From Aradus depressus (Eukaryota > Arthropoda > Insecta > Hemiptera > Aradidae): 64,000 nt of DNA. Positions 32,321-43,431 of this stretch are shown here, one piece after another; positions within the stretch are counted from its first letter, which is position 1; every line of letters starts with the position of its first letter. A program made the translations under genes and the position numbers. The notes beneath the pieces were generated by a model. That model saw only the letters and a list, made by a program, of their open reading frames with translations, ran no database searches and was not told the DNA's origin. Location of the stretch: NCBI GenBank assembly GCA_963662175.1, contig OY759219.1, positions 32,530,908 to 32,594,907 of the forward strand, given 5' to 3'.

Positions 32321-33130
32321 GTTGCACCCTGTATAAAAAAATATTCTTTCCGGAAATCTGAAAAGTGATTAATTTCATAGCTGTATTCAGGATGAAGAAT
32401 AGAGTTTCTATCTACTTTAAGATGGAGAAAAAAGCAGTTCAAATCTTTAAAAAAATGTATTTAGAAGTATTAATTATTTAATGAAAATCTGTATATTACT
32501 AAATTAAAAAATATATATATCTAAAGAATTAATCCCGAAGAATATTTGATTGAGCTCCACCCGAGGCTAGTCTTGGTCAAAAGGCCAAGGACGCCCTGTA
32601 TTAATTTTTTTTTTGGATAAAACTGTTGCTTAAAATATATATATCTTATTCTATGCCTAATGTTTTCACTTTTTTTTTTAACATCATCATTGCGTTTCTG
32701 TGGTCGCGGCGTCTAGAACTTTTAAGAAAAGTTTAATCTTAACAACTCTGTACTTACTCTGATCATAATTACTTTTAAAATTGCGGCCCCTAATTGACAT
32801 TTTTGACGCCCTCCTAAACTCTAACTCCTTCTGGAAGCTATTAGGGGATGTCGAAAAGTGTTCCTTTAAAAATAGCTCTTACAAATGGGATATTTATATT
32901 CCAAATGACTCAAAACATAAATTAAAAAAAAAAAAAATTTTTTTTACAAAAGTATAGGTACTCTATTTGAATACAAAAATGGTTAATTTATTTACTTCAA
33001 CTGCCAAGAATGTTTACAGATTATTTAATGAAACACAATAGAACATTCCCGGACGCATTGAAATTTCCATAATGATTTGGACAAATGCCACATGTAATGC
33101 AGGAATTTGTAATAAATAGTTCATTAGTTC
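32321..33130. other. no gene seen
   Basis: AT-rich sequence. 32330-32400 resembles 28866-28945. Long T and A runs at 32928-32945. No recognisable domain. Confidence 0.35.
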
Positions 33131-33138
33131 ATAACTAA

Positions 33139-33176
33139 ACCTGACGATGGTGTGAAGCCGAAACCGGTAGTTGTAT
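33139..33176 (+). ncRNA. hammerhead-ribozyme-like motif (Penelope-type end)
   Basis: Core CTGACGA is at 33142-33148; stem II GGT/GCC closes GTGAA; GAAA is at 33161-33164; a minimal stem III (CC/GG) is followed by TA and GTT, which pairs with AAC before the core. Core bases are complete but stem I is only three pairs, so activity is doubtful. The surrounding phrase (aagccgaaaccggtagttg) is typical of Penelope terminal repeats. Confidence 0.5.
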
Positions 33177-33324
33177 TTTTATAAATATCTTTAGTGGAAT
33201 AGACAACATTTCAAAAAATAAGCTTGTTTTATTTATTCATTTTGTTTTAATAGTCTTGTTATTACTAATCATATGTTTGTCAGACTCAAATAGTTCTATA
33301 GTATCTTATTTATGAGCTATCTTA

Positions 33325-33415
33325 ATGTATACATTCTTATGACGTAGGTATCTTAATATCACATATTGGTTTAACGGAAATAAAAATAATAATTATTATT
33401 ATTATACCGACCGTA
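33325..33415 (+). repeat. LINE-like 3' end family E, copy with ATT tail
   Basis: Contains acgtaggtatcttaatatca, ttggtttaacggaaataa and a tail of AAT/ATT repeats. The same 3' end in reverse is at 36786-36905. Confidence 0.6.
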
Positions 33416-33638
33416 TTATTATAGGACCGTTTATCAAGAGAGAAGTTCCTCTTGATATATTTTAAACATTATTATTTTATTTTTATTTTGAATGGCCTCA
33501 TGAACGAAGCATATCAGCCATGACTCCAATTTTAAGAAAAGGTTGTTAAATGAAGGGGCACTCTATGGAGGTGATGAGGGTATCATATGGGATCTGGGAG
33601 GAACCGAGGGGCCGAGAAGTGGGCAGGAAAATGTAAAA

Positions 33639-34118
33639 CTATATTAAAATATTGTTACTATTAATAAATTTGTATAAGACATCAAATATGCGAGGGATTT
33701 TAGAATAACTTAAAATTTGTTGCAAACCAATGGGTAAGGGTAAATTATTGGTAAGAATAATTTCGAAAAGGGGGTCACGGAAACTGTTGGTGAGAGGGCA
33801 AGCGAGGATGACATGATTGGAATCAGCTGTATATTGGGGATCACAGGTACAACTTGGTGATTCCAGGAGATGGATTTTAAACAGATGGGAAGGAAGTCTG
33901 GTATGGTTAAATCTAAGTCTGCATAGAGTTGTGAAGTAGGGTCGCGGTTTGGAGAGGTGAGTGAACCAGGGTTTAGTGGGTATCTGGGGCTGAATTGCTC
34001 CATAGAATGCCCCTTTATTTAACAAAGAACGAGTATAATCCCTCTGCCAGTGACGAAGGTTGAACTTCTTGATATGGGCTGCAATATCTTCGTGACTGAG
34101 GAGGTTCATTTTAAACAT
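33639..34118 (-). pseudogene. LINE ORF2 C-terminal fragment (HCCC type)
   Basis: The 159-residue open frame contains YFTTLCRLRFNHTRLPSHLF then PSCTCD...TADSNHVILACPLTN. Conserved blocks (LCRLR-GHT-LP-HL, C-C, DH-I--CP) match the C-terminal region after reverse transcriptase/RNase H in insect LINEs. Reverse transcriptase is absent. It lies 1.3 kb downstream of a Jockey gag remnant in opposite orientation, so it is a separate insertion. Confidence 0.75.
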
Positions 34119-34395
34119 TAAAAAGTAATAATATTATGCAAGCAAGGTACATGAAAACAACTAATAGTAAATAACAAATGAGCAGAATAAATAATGAAAA
34201 TAATTGCAATAATAATTAAAAATAAAAACAGAAAGAAGAAAATACTAATTTAGTGTACAATATCTAAAAATAAATGTACAAATAATAAAGTTAAAAAAAA
34301 AAATAATAGGAAAAAAGATAAGAAGCAAATAGTGAATAACAATAGCAATAAAACGTAAATAGGTGCAAAGAATTCTGAAATATAAGACCTTTATA

Positions 34396-34880
34396 CAGTG
34401 CCGGGCCGAGGCAAGTTTTAGGATGGAGCGAGATCCAATTATGGCGCCCCCCTTGCTTGCCCCTAATATATACCAGTTGTGGGTGCAAGCATGCAACTTG
34501 GAAGATCTCGACAACATCTTAAGTCTCTGTCCAACTTGTCGATTGAAAACAGCCATGCTCGTTGGCACTCTAATCTTCACAGTACCTATCGCAACAGTTG
34601 ATGAAGAATGACAAACAAAATATGTAGGAATTAAGGTACATTTATTTATCACACAAATTAATTTTATAAAGAAATCATTCATTTGTATTATTTTACTAAC
34701 TAATAAAACAATAGATAAGGTCATTCACATACCATACTAGCCACACGCTCGCAATCAAAATATCGAAAAGCGAAAAAAATATGGTTTTCCTTTATTTTTC
34801 TTTACCACTGAGGCGCCCCCTGGGACTTGGCGCCTGGAGCGGCCGCTCCGTTCGTCCTATGGTAGGGCTCTGCCCTTATA
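34396..34880. mobile_element. probable non-autonomous hAT element
   Basis: Begins CAGTGCCGGGCCGAGGCAAG after tttata. The other side has a GC-rich end (gaggcgccccctgggacttg ... ggtagggctctgcc). A plus-strand frame ends LLVGTLIF-like TVPIATVDEE, reminiscent of the hAT motif before ERSFS. The right end is imperfect and the flanking duplication is unclear. Confidence 0.45.
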
Positions 34881-34895
34881 TATATAGCTTGCTAT

Positions 34896-35946
34896 ATCAA
34901 AAGCCAAATATGTATATATATATAGTCATTCTAACCATAATCGGCCAAAAAATCATGACCACCAAAAAAAAGTCCAAAAACATGATTTTTCGTTAAAAAT
35001 CGATAAAAAAAAACAATAAAAAGCGTCATAAAAAATTTTCTTTCCCGATCATTAGTTTTAAAGGAGTAAAGTGGTTTTTTAATGAAAAATCAAGTACTTT
35101 ATAAATAAATAATGGGAAAAATGGTAATATCGTTTGAAAAAAATTGCTCACAAATTATTTTCGTAGCTGAGAGTTCAAACTTTGAAAAAATTGTGTAAAA
35201 CATTTTTTTTTTGCTTATACTTACTTTAAAAAATAGCTACGAGAAAAAAAAATCAAAAAATGTTCAAAAATTAATATCTCAAAAACACCATCTCAGAATT
35301 CGCTGAAATTTTACCAAAGTTTCTTCAAAGTCTGAACTTTCATCCTACAAATTTTCAGCCATGGATATTCATTCATACTGTTCAGAGATATGCATTATTT
35401 AAATTCTTATTGTATTGAATAGTAAAAAAATTAAATTTTCAATTTATAAGAGTGCATATCTCTGAACAGTATGAATAACCATGGCTGAAAATTTGTAGGA
35501 TGAAAGTTCAAACTTTGAAGAAACTTTGGTAAAAATTTCAGCAAATTCTGAGATGGTGTTTTTGAGATATTAATTTTTGAACATTTTTTGGTTTTTTTTT
35601 CTCGTACCTAGCTATTTTTCAAGGTTAGTATAAGCAAAAAAAATTTTTTTACACAATTTTCTCAAAGTTTGAACTCTCAGCTACGAAAATAATTTGTGAG
35701 CAATTTTTTTCAAACGATATTACCATTTTTTCCATTATTTATTTATAAAGTACGTGATTTTTCATTAAAAAATCTCTTTACTCCTTTAATACTAATTATC
35801 GAGAAAAAAAAAATTTTAAGACGCTTTTTATTGTTTTTTTTATCGAGTTTTAACGAAAGATCATGTTTTTGGACTTTTTTTTGGTGGTCATGATTTTTTT
35901 GGCCGATTATGGTTAGAATGACCCGTATGCATATTTGGCTTTTGAT
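34896..35946. repeat. 1.05-kb near-palindromic fold-back element with GGGTCATTCT-type ends
   Basis: Arms of about 500 bp meet near 35421. Outermost matching words are atcaaaagccaaatatg and its complement. Inside them the arms start (a/gg)gtcattctaacc then ataatcggccaaaaaatcat. The termini agree with those of the element at 53167-54132, so this looks like its non-autonomous relative. Open frames across it are mirror readings. Confidence 0.85.
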
Positions 35947-37080
35947 GACACTGAGATGAGCTGGACTCTCTGATGGACCAGCTCCAGTCTCTTTCATGTC
36001 CCACCTCCGTCAGATTTGTCACTTGGGTTTTTGGATGTCCTGGCACATTTCCTCAACTTTCGCCCAAATCACACAAAGTCACTTGCGATAGACACACTAA
36101 TAGCCATGCTAAATGATGTGTTAAAAAAAAAAGAAAAAAAAAAAAAAGTAATAAACAAGAAACAAAAAAGTAATCCCAAAATTTAAATATGTGACAATAT
36201 TAAACATATAATTATCACTAATATGTAGTTATAAGAATTAAGTTAATTATAAACCAAGTAACGTCAAAATTGGAAACAAGATAGGAGGTATTTCAGACAG
36301 GAAGCAGACCGCTCTTTCGTTCCATAATTAGACAACAATTTTTTTTGGTTAATGTCGAATAAATTGATTGATTTTGACCTTTTTTTTCGGGGGTATTTTA
36401 ATTAATTAAAGTTTCTTCAAAAAATGAAAAAAAAAAAAATGAAGAGGATGAGGACAACCTTGCCCTTTGAATGTGATTTCATAAAATATACATTAAAAAA
36501 CGGGAGGGAATTCCATTTTTTTATGTATTTTTTTTTCAAAGATCGGTTAAAAATATTTTTCCCCTTTGATTGTTGTTTAAAAAAAAATGTCGTCTATTGT
36601 ACAGTTGTATCAATAACAAGCAGGATACCAGGGCGTTGCCACATTAGTAACTTTTAACAGGTTAGTAACAGCTATTAGTATTGTCATCTGTCCAGTCAGT
36701 AAGTTAAGTTGATTCTAGAAATACGTTGAAATGTTGATGATTTTGAGAGCGTAGAGATGATTTGTGCATAAAAATAATAATAATAATAATTTATTTCCGT
36801 TAAACCAATACATGGTAATAGGATACGTCAAATGAATTTATACATTAAGATGGCTTATATATTAGATATATAACTACTTGAGTCTAACACATCTATGATT
36901 AGTAGTAACATAAAAATCATTAAAAAAGTAAAATGAAATTAATAAAAACTGTACAAATAAATACTTAAAAATATATGAGTATATATAAAATAATAATAAC
37001 AATACAAGATAAGTTCATAAAAAGTAGACACATTTTTCAATTTAATACAAATTAAGATAACTATTTTTCAAAAAAAACTC
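35947..37080. other. no gene seen; LINE-like tail at 36786-36905
   Basis: The only recognised item is a family E 3' end on the minus strand (aataataattt, tccgttaaaccaatacatgg). A lysine-rich 77-residue frame (36424-36657) comes from A-rich sequence. Confidence 0.4.
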
Positions 37081-37099
37081 TTCGGATGTGTCTTTATCC

Positions 37100-37150
37100 C
37101 CCAACGATGTTACGGGACGTTCTTACGTCCCATCATCAGGTCCCAATATG
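37100..37150 (-). ncRNA. decayed hammerhead-like motif
   Basis: The minus strand reads CTGATGA, a perfect 7-bp stem II (GGGACGT/ACGTCCC with AAGA loop), then GTAA where GAAA is required. Stem I pairing is not seen. The core mutation should abolish cleavage. Confidence 0.35.
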
Positions 37151-38045
37151 GCGAGATATAGAAAAGAAAGAAAACAATGTAACTATAACAATATATGAAA
37201 AATAATATATTAACTAAAATGAATGTATAAAAATGTCTAAATAAAAAAAAAATATAAATGAATAAATAAAACAATAACGTTCATTGGACTGACTTTTAAG
37301 TTGTGGAGGAACTCTGCCCAAAATATAAAAATGAAAGCTTTGTATCAAATAATGATTTTGGATATGAAAAACGATTCTTTATTGTGATTATATTATTCTT
37401 TTTGAACAGTGAGAATAAAATTCCGTTTCCGTGTAAAGGGTTTCCTCTAACATGAACATTTTTAGTTGAAATTTAAATTTTTTTGTTGTATCTATTGACT
37501 TCAAGAAGTGGGGGAGGGCATTAAATAAATTAATTATTTTATGAGTTATACTTTTTTCAAAAAGGGAAGAGCAATGTTTAGTTATTCGAAAGTCTTCTTT
37601 CTTCCTAGAATCGTAATCGTGACTAGTATTGCTGCGAGGGAAAATATTTATATTTTTTATATATACCCCTGCTATATTTTTTTATATATTTTTTATATAT
37701 ATCCGTATATTTTTTATACATATCCCTGCTCCCCTCCCGCCCTCCTGTGCATATCCCATTAATTTAAAATTGCAACTGCCTAAATGATGCAAATAATTGT
37801 GTAGTTTCATTTCACGATGTCTGCTACAAGTACTCCTACCATTACTACAATAAAATTGAATCGCTTTATTTATTTATTTTTATTTTTTGCAAAATTCATG
37901 AGTATTAGAGTAAGTCATAAGTCAACGAATAAAGTTAAAGCAGTCCATCACTCAGAATAGGTCACACTCCGAAAGCAATCGATCATTTGAGCTAAAAATC
38001 AATAGTTGACTTAGAAAAGGGTTTTTAAATTCTCATATTAAATTT
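37151..38045. other. no gene seen
   Basis: AT-rich with a TATATATCCC-type stretch at 37655-37730. No domain. Confidence 0.35.
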
Positions 38046-38240
38046 TGTGTTTTTACATTCATTATTAGGGCAGTTATTAGAGCTCCACATCAATAGGTGT
38101 CATCCTTATAGGGTTTTTACATTCATTATTAGGGCAGTTATTAGAGCTCCACATCAATAGGTGTCGTCCTTATAGGGTTTTTACATTCATTATTAGGGCA
38201 GTTATTAGAGCTCCACATCAATAGGTGTCATCCTTATAGG
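38046..38240. repeat. 64-bp tandem repeat, three copies
   Basis: acattcattattagggcagt recurs at 38055, 38119 and 38183, an exact 64-bp period, with a single g/a difference in cctta-adjacent gtcrtcc. The unit resembles part of family F (caataggtgtcatcctta), so an internal slice of that element has been triplicated. Confidence 0.92.
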
Positions 38241-38512
38241 ATTCATTTTACATATATAGAATTTCGTGTCTATATATTCAATCTACCTGGAATTATCGTG
38301 CTCACAGGCACACACAAACAGGACACGTTGTCCTTTAACCTCAACGTTGTGTGGGTGGGATGTGTCACTGATGATGGCGTTGTTGCTTTGAAAAAATGTT
38401 CTGGATAAACATAAAACAGTGGAAAGACAACGTCTTTTATTTCTATGTGATATTTTACAAGTTGAACCATGGCGAATTATGACTAATGTATATGAAAATT
38501 TCTGCAGATATA

Positions 38513-38807
38513 GGTTAGGTTAGGTTTTATGACTCATGCCCGGGCTTTAACTACGAGGTCATATCGCCTACTACCAGAGCGTATTTTGCCTGTCCTAAAT
38601 TTTTATTCACCTAGGGCAAGGATCTTTAACGAGTACCTGACATCGTATAGGCTCGGGACCATCGCTTAACGTCCCATCCGAAGGACGGCGTGCTTAAGTT
38701 TATTTTACCTTCCAGATAAAATAAACTAAGGGCCTCGGTCGGGTTTTGAACCCACGTTCTTGAGCTCAGAAGGCAAGCACGCATACCACTGAGCTACCGG
38801 CGCCCTC
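38513..38807 (-). mobile_element. SINE family A with exact target duplication
   Basis: The tail aggttaggtttt at the left end and head ctgagctaccggcgccctc at the right end are flanked by tctgcagatata (38501-38512 and 38808-38819). An internal deletion removes the ctttcgtcactctgg segment. Confidence 0.95.
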
Positions 38808-39168
38808 TCTGCAGATATATTTTTCCCTTATTAATTTTCACCTATGAATCCTTTAGTTTGGCCTGTGCACATTTAAATCAATTAGTGAAGATAACATCTC
38901 GAAACAGATTATTTCCCATGTGATATGCTAATTAACCGAGGCGCCAGACGGTTCTTCCTTGATTAAAGTGAAGACCGAAAAGGAATCTCCCACGCGAAAT
39001 CGACAGTTTTGGTCTATCCAGTGGAATGTAGTCAAGCTTGAGGTAGTGTGAAGGATCACTAAACTTTACATTAATGTTAGTTTTAGAATTATATATTTAT
39101 TTATTTATTTTATTAGTTTTAATTCATTTTTACCTGTTTGTTTTAAAGGAACTAGTTTTTTTTTAATA

Positions 39169-39963
39169 CAGTTGACTCGCGATAGTCCGACACTACGGGA
39201 CCGCGGGGTTGTCGGATTACCAAAGGTTGGCTCTATTTAATTGAATTTGCAGAGTATAAGTTTGGAAAATTGATTTAAAAAAATCTGTGATGGTCTTCTG
39301 TTTCTTTTTACGCATACAATGAGTCATAGCCTTTTCTTGAATGTCTTTTAAAATGAACACATTGTTCACGTCAAGCTCACGTTCCTCGCACCAGCGTATT
39401 AAAGTGTTAGCAGCCGACATAGCTTCATCACAAGTGACTGTATATTTCGCCTCCACGGCCTCCTCGATTATGTCGTCTTGTGTATCAGATGTTACTTCTT
39501 GCACTACCTCTTCATCCGTTAAGTCAGCGCCCAGGTTGTCGTCTAAGACCCATCTTCTTAATTCTTCCGATGATTCTTGTGGAATAATTATATAATCGCA
39601 AAGTGTCAATGTATCCTCCACAACATTGTTTGTGACTTGATATGTTTCGCCGCGGTCATGCCTCTTAATAATTTCCCATTTTTCAGGAAGAGTTAATGTT
39701 TTATGCTTACGTTTATTGCTTCCACTTGTACTTGCCATCACACTTAATAATAAAAAACGTAGGGTTAACTGTAATAATATCACAAATAGAGCAACTGCAC
39801 ACTCACGTTATTGCTACTGAACACAGCGAGGAACTAACGGCGATATGTGAGATACGACGATCCTGTGAATCACAATACAAACTAGACCGATGACTCATAC
39901 GGCGCGGCGTCGGACTACCGAGCATGTCGGACTGTAAAGTGTCGGACTATCGCGAGTCAACTG
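39169..39963 (-). mobile_element. internally deleted Tigger/pogo element
   Basis: Perfect 26-bp inverted ends starting CAGTTGACTCGCGATAGTCC, flanked by TA (39167-39168 and 39964-39965). Length 795 bp. It encodes a shortened in-frame protein on the minus strand. Confidence 0.93.
39217..39738 (-). pseudogene. Tigger-derived fusion ORF: CENP-B-type N-terminus joined to acidic C-terminus
   Basis: From the ATG near 39738 the frame reads MASTSGSNKRKHKTLTLPEK then WEIIKRHDRGE, the start of the CENP-B/pogo helix-turn-helix. It then jumps to an acidic stretch and EAMSAANTLIRWCEERELD then KKQKTITDFF, the usual tail of Tigger/Jerky transposases. The catalytic DDE domain (about 300 residues) has been deleted without loss of frame. 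It could encode a small protein with an incomplete DNA-binding domain; expression is unknown. Confidence 0.8.
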
Positions 39964-39990
39964 TATACCAACATATATTTTTCTAGTACA

Positions 39991-40945
39991 GTAAACTTTC
40001 TTTCATCAGGACTTGAAGAATGCCGGATTACAGAATGAACTTCGGGAAAAAAGGGGAGAACTTAGAACTGAACAAATAATGACAATAAAACATCATTTTT
40101 ATTTTTAAAAAACAGCATAAATAGCATGAAAAATTATTTAAATTAAATTAAAACCGAACAGTGCACTGTAGGCCTAATAAAAATTGAAATGAAAACATAA
40201 AGTAAAACAAACTTAAGCACGCCGTCCTTCGGATGAGACGTTAAGCGATGGTCCCGAGCCTGTACGATGTCAGGTACTCGTTAAAGATCCCTGTCATAGG
40301 TGAATAAAAATTTAGGATAGGCAAAATTTAGGACTCCCACAGTAGAGTCGAGCTCATGTCGACCAGAGTGACGAAAGAGCGCTCTGGTAGTAGGTGATAT
40401 GACGTCGTAGTTAAACCCCGGGCATGAGTCATAATAACTATTTTTAATTCTTAAAACATTTTAAATACAGTATGTAGCATAAAAAATTACAGTTTGTATT
40501 CAATACAGTACTTTAAAACCAAACAGTGCACTGTAAAAAGAAAAATTAAATTAAATATTTTTAGTTGAAGTTGGGCACGTTGATCCAGCTTAAACAAATC
40601 TCGAATATCAGTTTGTTTTATAGTATTCTCTCTTCCTTTTTTTTATGAAGTCATTTCGTGTAATGTGGAGATTTATTATTTCAGCATCATTGAACGAACT
40701 GCTGTGTTCAGAAAATTGAATAAATGTGTTCAAGTCATCAGCTGCTTGTTTCGAAGTGATAGTATTTCATTCGTCCACGTCATCTTCATCTGAGTCAACG
40801 TCTTTGGGGCTGTTGGATTAACATTAACTTTAGGACCCAAAGCACTGTTGTTAATCAGAATCTTACAAGCACTATAAAACACTAAAACACACATTGTACA
40901 GCCAACAATGGTACAAACGACTAGCAGCACTAGTAACTTAGTAAA
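39991..40945 (-). mobile_element. second Tigger-like fragment carrying a SINE
   Basis: A pogo-style end CAGTAAACTTTCTTTCATCA begins at about 39990. On the minus strand 40560-40810 reads ITSKQAADDLNTFIQFSEHS then NDFIKKRKRE and, with an interruption, RDLFK, a Tigger transposase tail. A headless SINE (40206-40434) is inserted between the end and the tail. The far end was not located. Confidence 0.6.
40206..40434 (+). mobile_element. headless SINE family A copy
   Basis: Starts aaacaaacttaagcacgccg, inside the 3' arm of the SINE hairpin, and runs to cgggcatgagtcat. The whole tRNA-like head is missing. Confidence 0.9.
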
Positions 40946-41192
40946 CAAACTTAAGCACGTCGTCCTTCGGATGGGACGTTAAGCGATGGTCCCGAGCCTG
41001 TATGATGTCAGGTATTCGTTAAAGACCCCTGCCCTAGGTGAATAAAAATTTTGGGTAGGCAAAATTTAGGACTCCCACAGTAGAGTCGGCCTCATGTCCA
41101 CCAGAGTGACGAAAGAGTGCTCTGGTAGTAGGTGATATATGACCTCGTAGTTAAAGCCCGGGCATGAGTTATAAAACCTAACCTAACCTATA
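40945..41192 (+). mobile_element. headless SINE family A copy
   Basis: Starts aaacaaacttaagcacgtcg and ends ataaaacctaacctaaccta. The break point is at the same hairpin position as in the neighbouring headless copies. Confidence 0.9.
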
Positions 41193-41385
41193 ATAAATTT
41201 CTAATATTGTTAGTTATAATAGAAATAGTATTAGTTTATTGAGTTATTTAGATATCTTGTGTTATCTTAAAGTTGATGGATCAAGATGAAGGTGTTTTAG
41301 TTGTATTGCTTTGTGTTTGGTGTTGGTACCATTAGAGTAAAAAGTAAAGTACCTACCATAGGAATAAATTAAGTTTAAAAAATCT

Positions 41386-41637
41386 GGGAGGTAAGATAAA
41401 CTTAAGCACGCCGTCCTTCGGATGGGACGTTAAGCGATGGTTCCGAGCCTGTACGATGTCAGGTACTCGTTAAAGATCCCTGCCCTAGGTGAATAAAAAT
41501 TTAGGGTAGGCAAAATTTAGGACTCCCACAGTAGAGTCGGACTCATGTCCACCAGAGTGACGAAAGAGTGCTCTGGTAGTAGGCGATATGACCTCGTAGT
41601 TAAAGCCTGGGCATGAGTCATAAAACCTAAACCTAAA
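41386..41637 (+). mobile_element. headless SINE family A copy
   Basis: Starts tctgggaggtaagataaact, the loop of the hairpin, and runs to gcatgagtcataaaacc. The A and B boxes are absent. Confidence 0.9.
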
Positions 41638-41879
41638 ACCTAAGTTTAAAAAAATTACAAGTTTTGTTTTATTTAAATTAATATATTATTTGGCGCCTGA
41701 ATAGATATACATATATAAATATGCGGTTGGATATCATCTGATCTACCAAGTATCCATTTAAGGGACGCTAATCACTTAACGACCACCTACACTCTGTCAC
41801 ATCTTGTCTGTTCTGTCCCCAGCTTAGATTCTATCTCTTCCCTAGTGTTGTTCAAACACTAATGGTGGGTTGCACCAAC

Positions 41880-42120
41880 CAGGATCAATTCTGATCCAGG
41901 ATCAAACGAAGGTTTGATCCTGGATCAACTGCTTTGATCCACCTTTTCTGTCTCACCATTACTGATCCAGGATCAACATCAGACTTTGATCCTGGATCTT
42001 GATCTTCCTGGATTAACCAACAATTTTTGTTGCACCATCCTAGATCAAGCAATTAATCCGAAGAAAAGGGTCTGTGATCCCGGATCAAATTTGATACCCC
42101 AGTTAGGTGAGATCAAATAC
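41880..42120. promoter_or_regulatory. left subterminal GATCC palindrome cluster of Harbinger
   Basis: TGATCC(N)GGATCAA words, several of them palindromic, repeat about nine times between 41882 and 42120 (for example tgatccaggatcaa, ttgatcctggatcaa, gatcccggatcaa). A shorter cluster of the same words is at 47530-47645. Repeated subterminal motifs are the usual binding sites of transposase or its SANT partner. Confidence 0.7.
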
Positions 42121-42182
42121 CAGGATTAATTAGTTGTTGCTAAAGTCATTCCAATTTTAAAAAATTTTTCAAGTTTTCAATT

Positions 42183-43252
42183 ATGTCTGATGTTGAGTCA
42201 ATAGAGAATCTTGAGGAATGGTTAAATAGTGTTGAAGAAATTGACGAGGATACATCACATTTCGTTCCTCGTGTGATTCGAGAGAGGCGAGATTTATTTT
42301 CTGAATTTGATGACGGAAAATTTAGACAGAGGTATAGACTGTCCAGGACACATGTTTTAACATTGTTTACATCTATACAAGGGGGACAGATGCAAGAAAT
42401 AAGCCTATTTCTCCCATGAACAGGCTACTAATTACGCTGAGATACTATGCTACGGGAAGCTTTCAGATGACAATATCTGACATAGCTTGGATTCATAAAT
42501 CCACAGTGAGTAGGATAATTAAGCATGTTACACACCTAATAGCTTGTTTAAGAAGGACTTCTGTGACCATGCCTGAAAATCAACAGGAATTGAGAGAAAT
42601 AAAACAAAAGTTTTTTCTCATCTCCAGGTTACCAGGTGTGATTGGGGCTCTTGATTGCACCCATATCCCCATTTTAAGGCCTCCAGGGCGAAATGCTGAA
42701 CTTTACCGCAATCGTAAGGGTTATTTTTCGTTGAATGTACAGTGTATTTGTGACTCACAATTGAAATTTATGAACATTGTGGCACGCTGGCCTGGCTCAA
42801 CCCACGATAGCACTATATTTAACCACTCTGCTATACGTGCACGGTTCGAAAATAATGTGTATGATGGTTACTTATTGGCAGATGCAGGATATGAATGTAC
42901 TCGACATACTCTGACACCAGTTTCTAATCCTAGTTCTGCTGCAGAGCAAGCATATAATAATGCACACACCAAAACAAGGAACACGATTGAAAGATGTTTC
43001 GGTGTTTGGAAAAAACGCTTTCCTTGTCTTGCTAGTCCTATTCGCCTCAATCTAAAAACAACATTGGCTGTAATAGTCGCTACATCAGTTCTCCACAATA
43101 TCTGCTGTGAAGCAGGAGACACTTCGCCTCCGCAACAAGATGATGAAACTCCACATTATTATGAGCAGCCAGTTGCTGTTTTTGAAGGAAGCCAAGCTCA
43201 AGCATCTCGAGCCTTACGAAGATCTCTCATACTGAATGTGTTCCAAAGGTAA
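42183..43252 (+). pseudogene. Harbinger DDE transposase, one frameshift
   Basis: ATG at 42183 opens 79 codons (acidic N-terminus, then FDDGKFRQRYRLSRTHVLTL). The frame is lost at a run of five G bases (42381-42385); the next frame continues NKPISPMNRLLITLRYYATG and runs 278 codons to 43252. Catalytic blocks are all present: GALDCTHIPI (first D), PGSTHDSTIF (second D), LLADAGY and TRNTIERCFGVWKKRF (E). These are the marks of HARBI1-like DDE transposases (cut-and-paste, 3-bp target). The whole would be about 350 residues, normal for the family. One missing base is the only evident lesion; sequencing error in the G run is possible. Confidence 0.93.
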
Positions 43253-43431
43253 TAGTGGCAGTTGCAAGAAACAAAAATTTGGCAAAAATCATTTAACTCA
43301 AAAAGTGGACCTTTATAAAAACAAAACTTTGTAGTTAAAGAATTTATAAAAATTTAATTATATTATTATGAGAATGTATGTAATATGAAAAAATAATATA
43401 CATTTGAAATCTTGACAATTTATTAATCTTT

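Noticed and set aside
34245..34724. 159-residue minus-strand frame
   Set aside because: It overlaps hAT-like ends, starts at a doubtful codon and shows hydrophobic runs from T-rich DNA; the opposite frame fits hAT slightly better.
34896..35946. Assembly-made palindrome
   Set aside because: Arms differ at scattered positions and by small indels, and the ends resemble a real transposon, so a sequencing chimaera is less likely. Long reads would still be decisive.
42868..43122. Minus-strand 84-residue frame inside the Harbinger transposase
   Set aside because: Shadow of the conserved DDE domain on the other strand.
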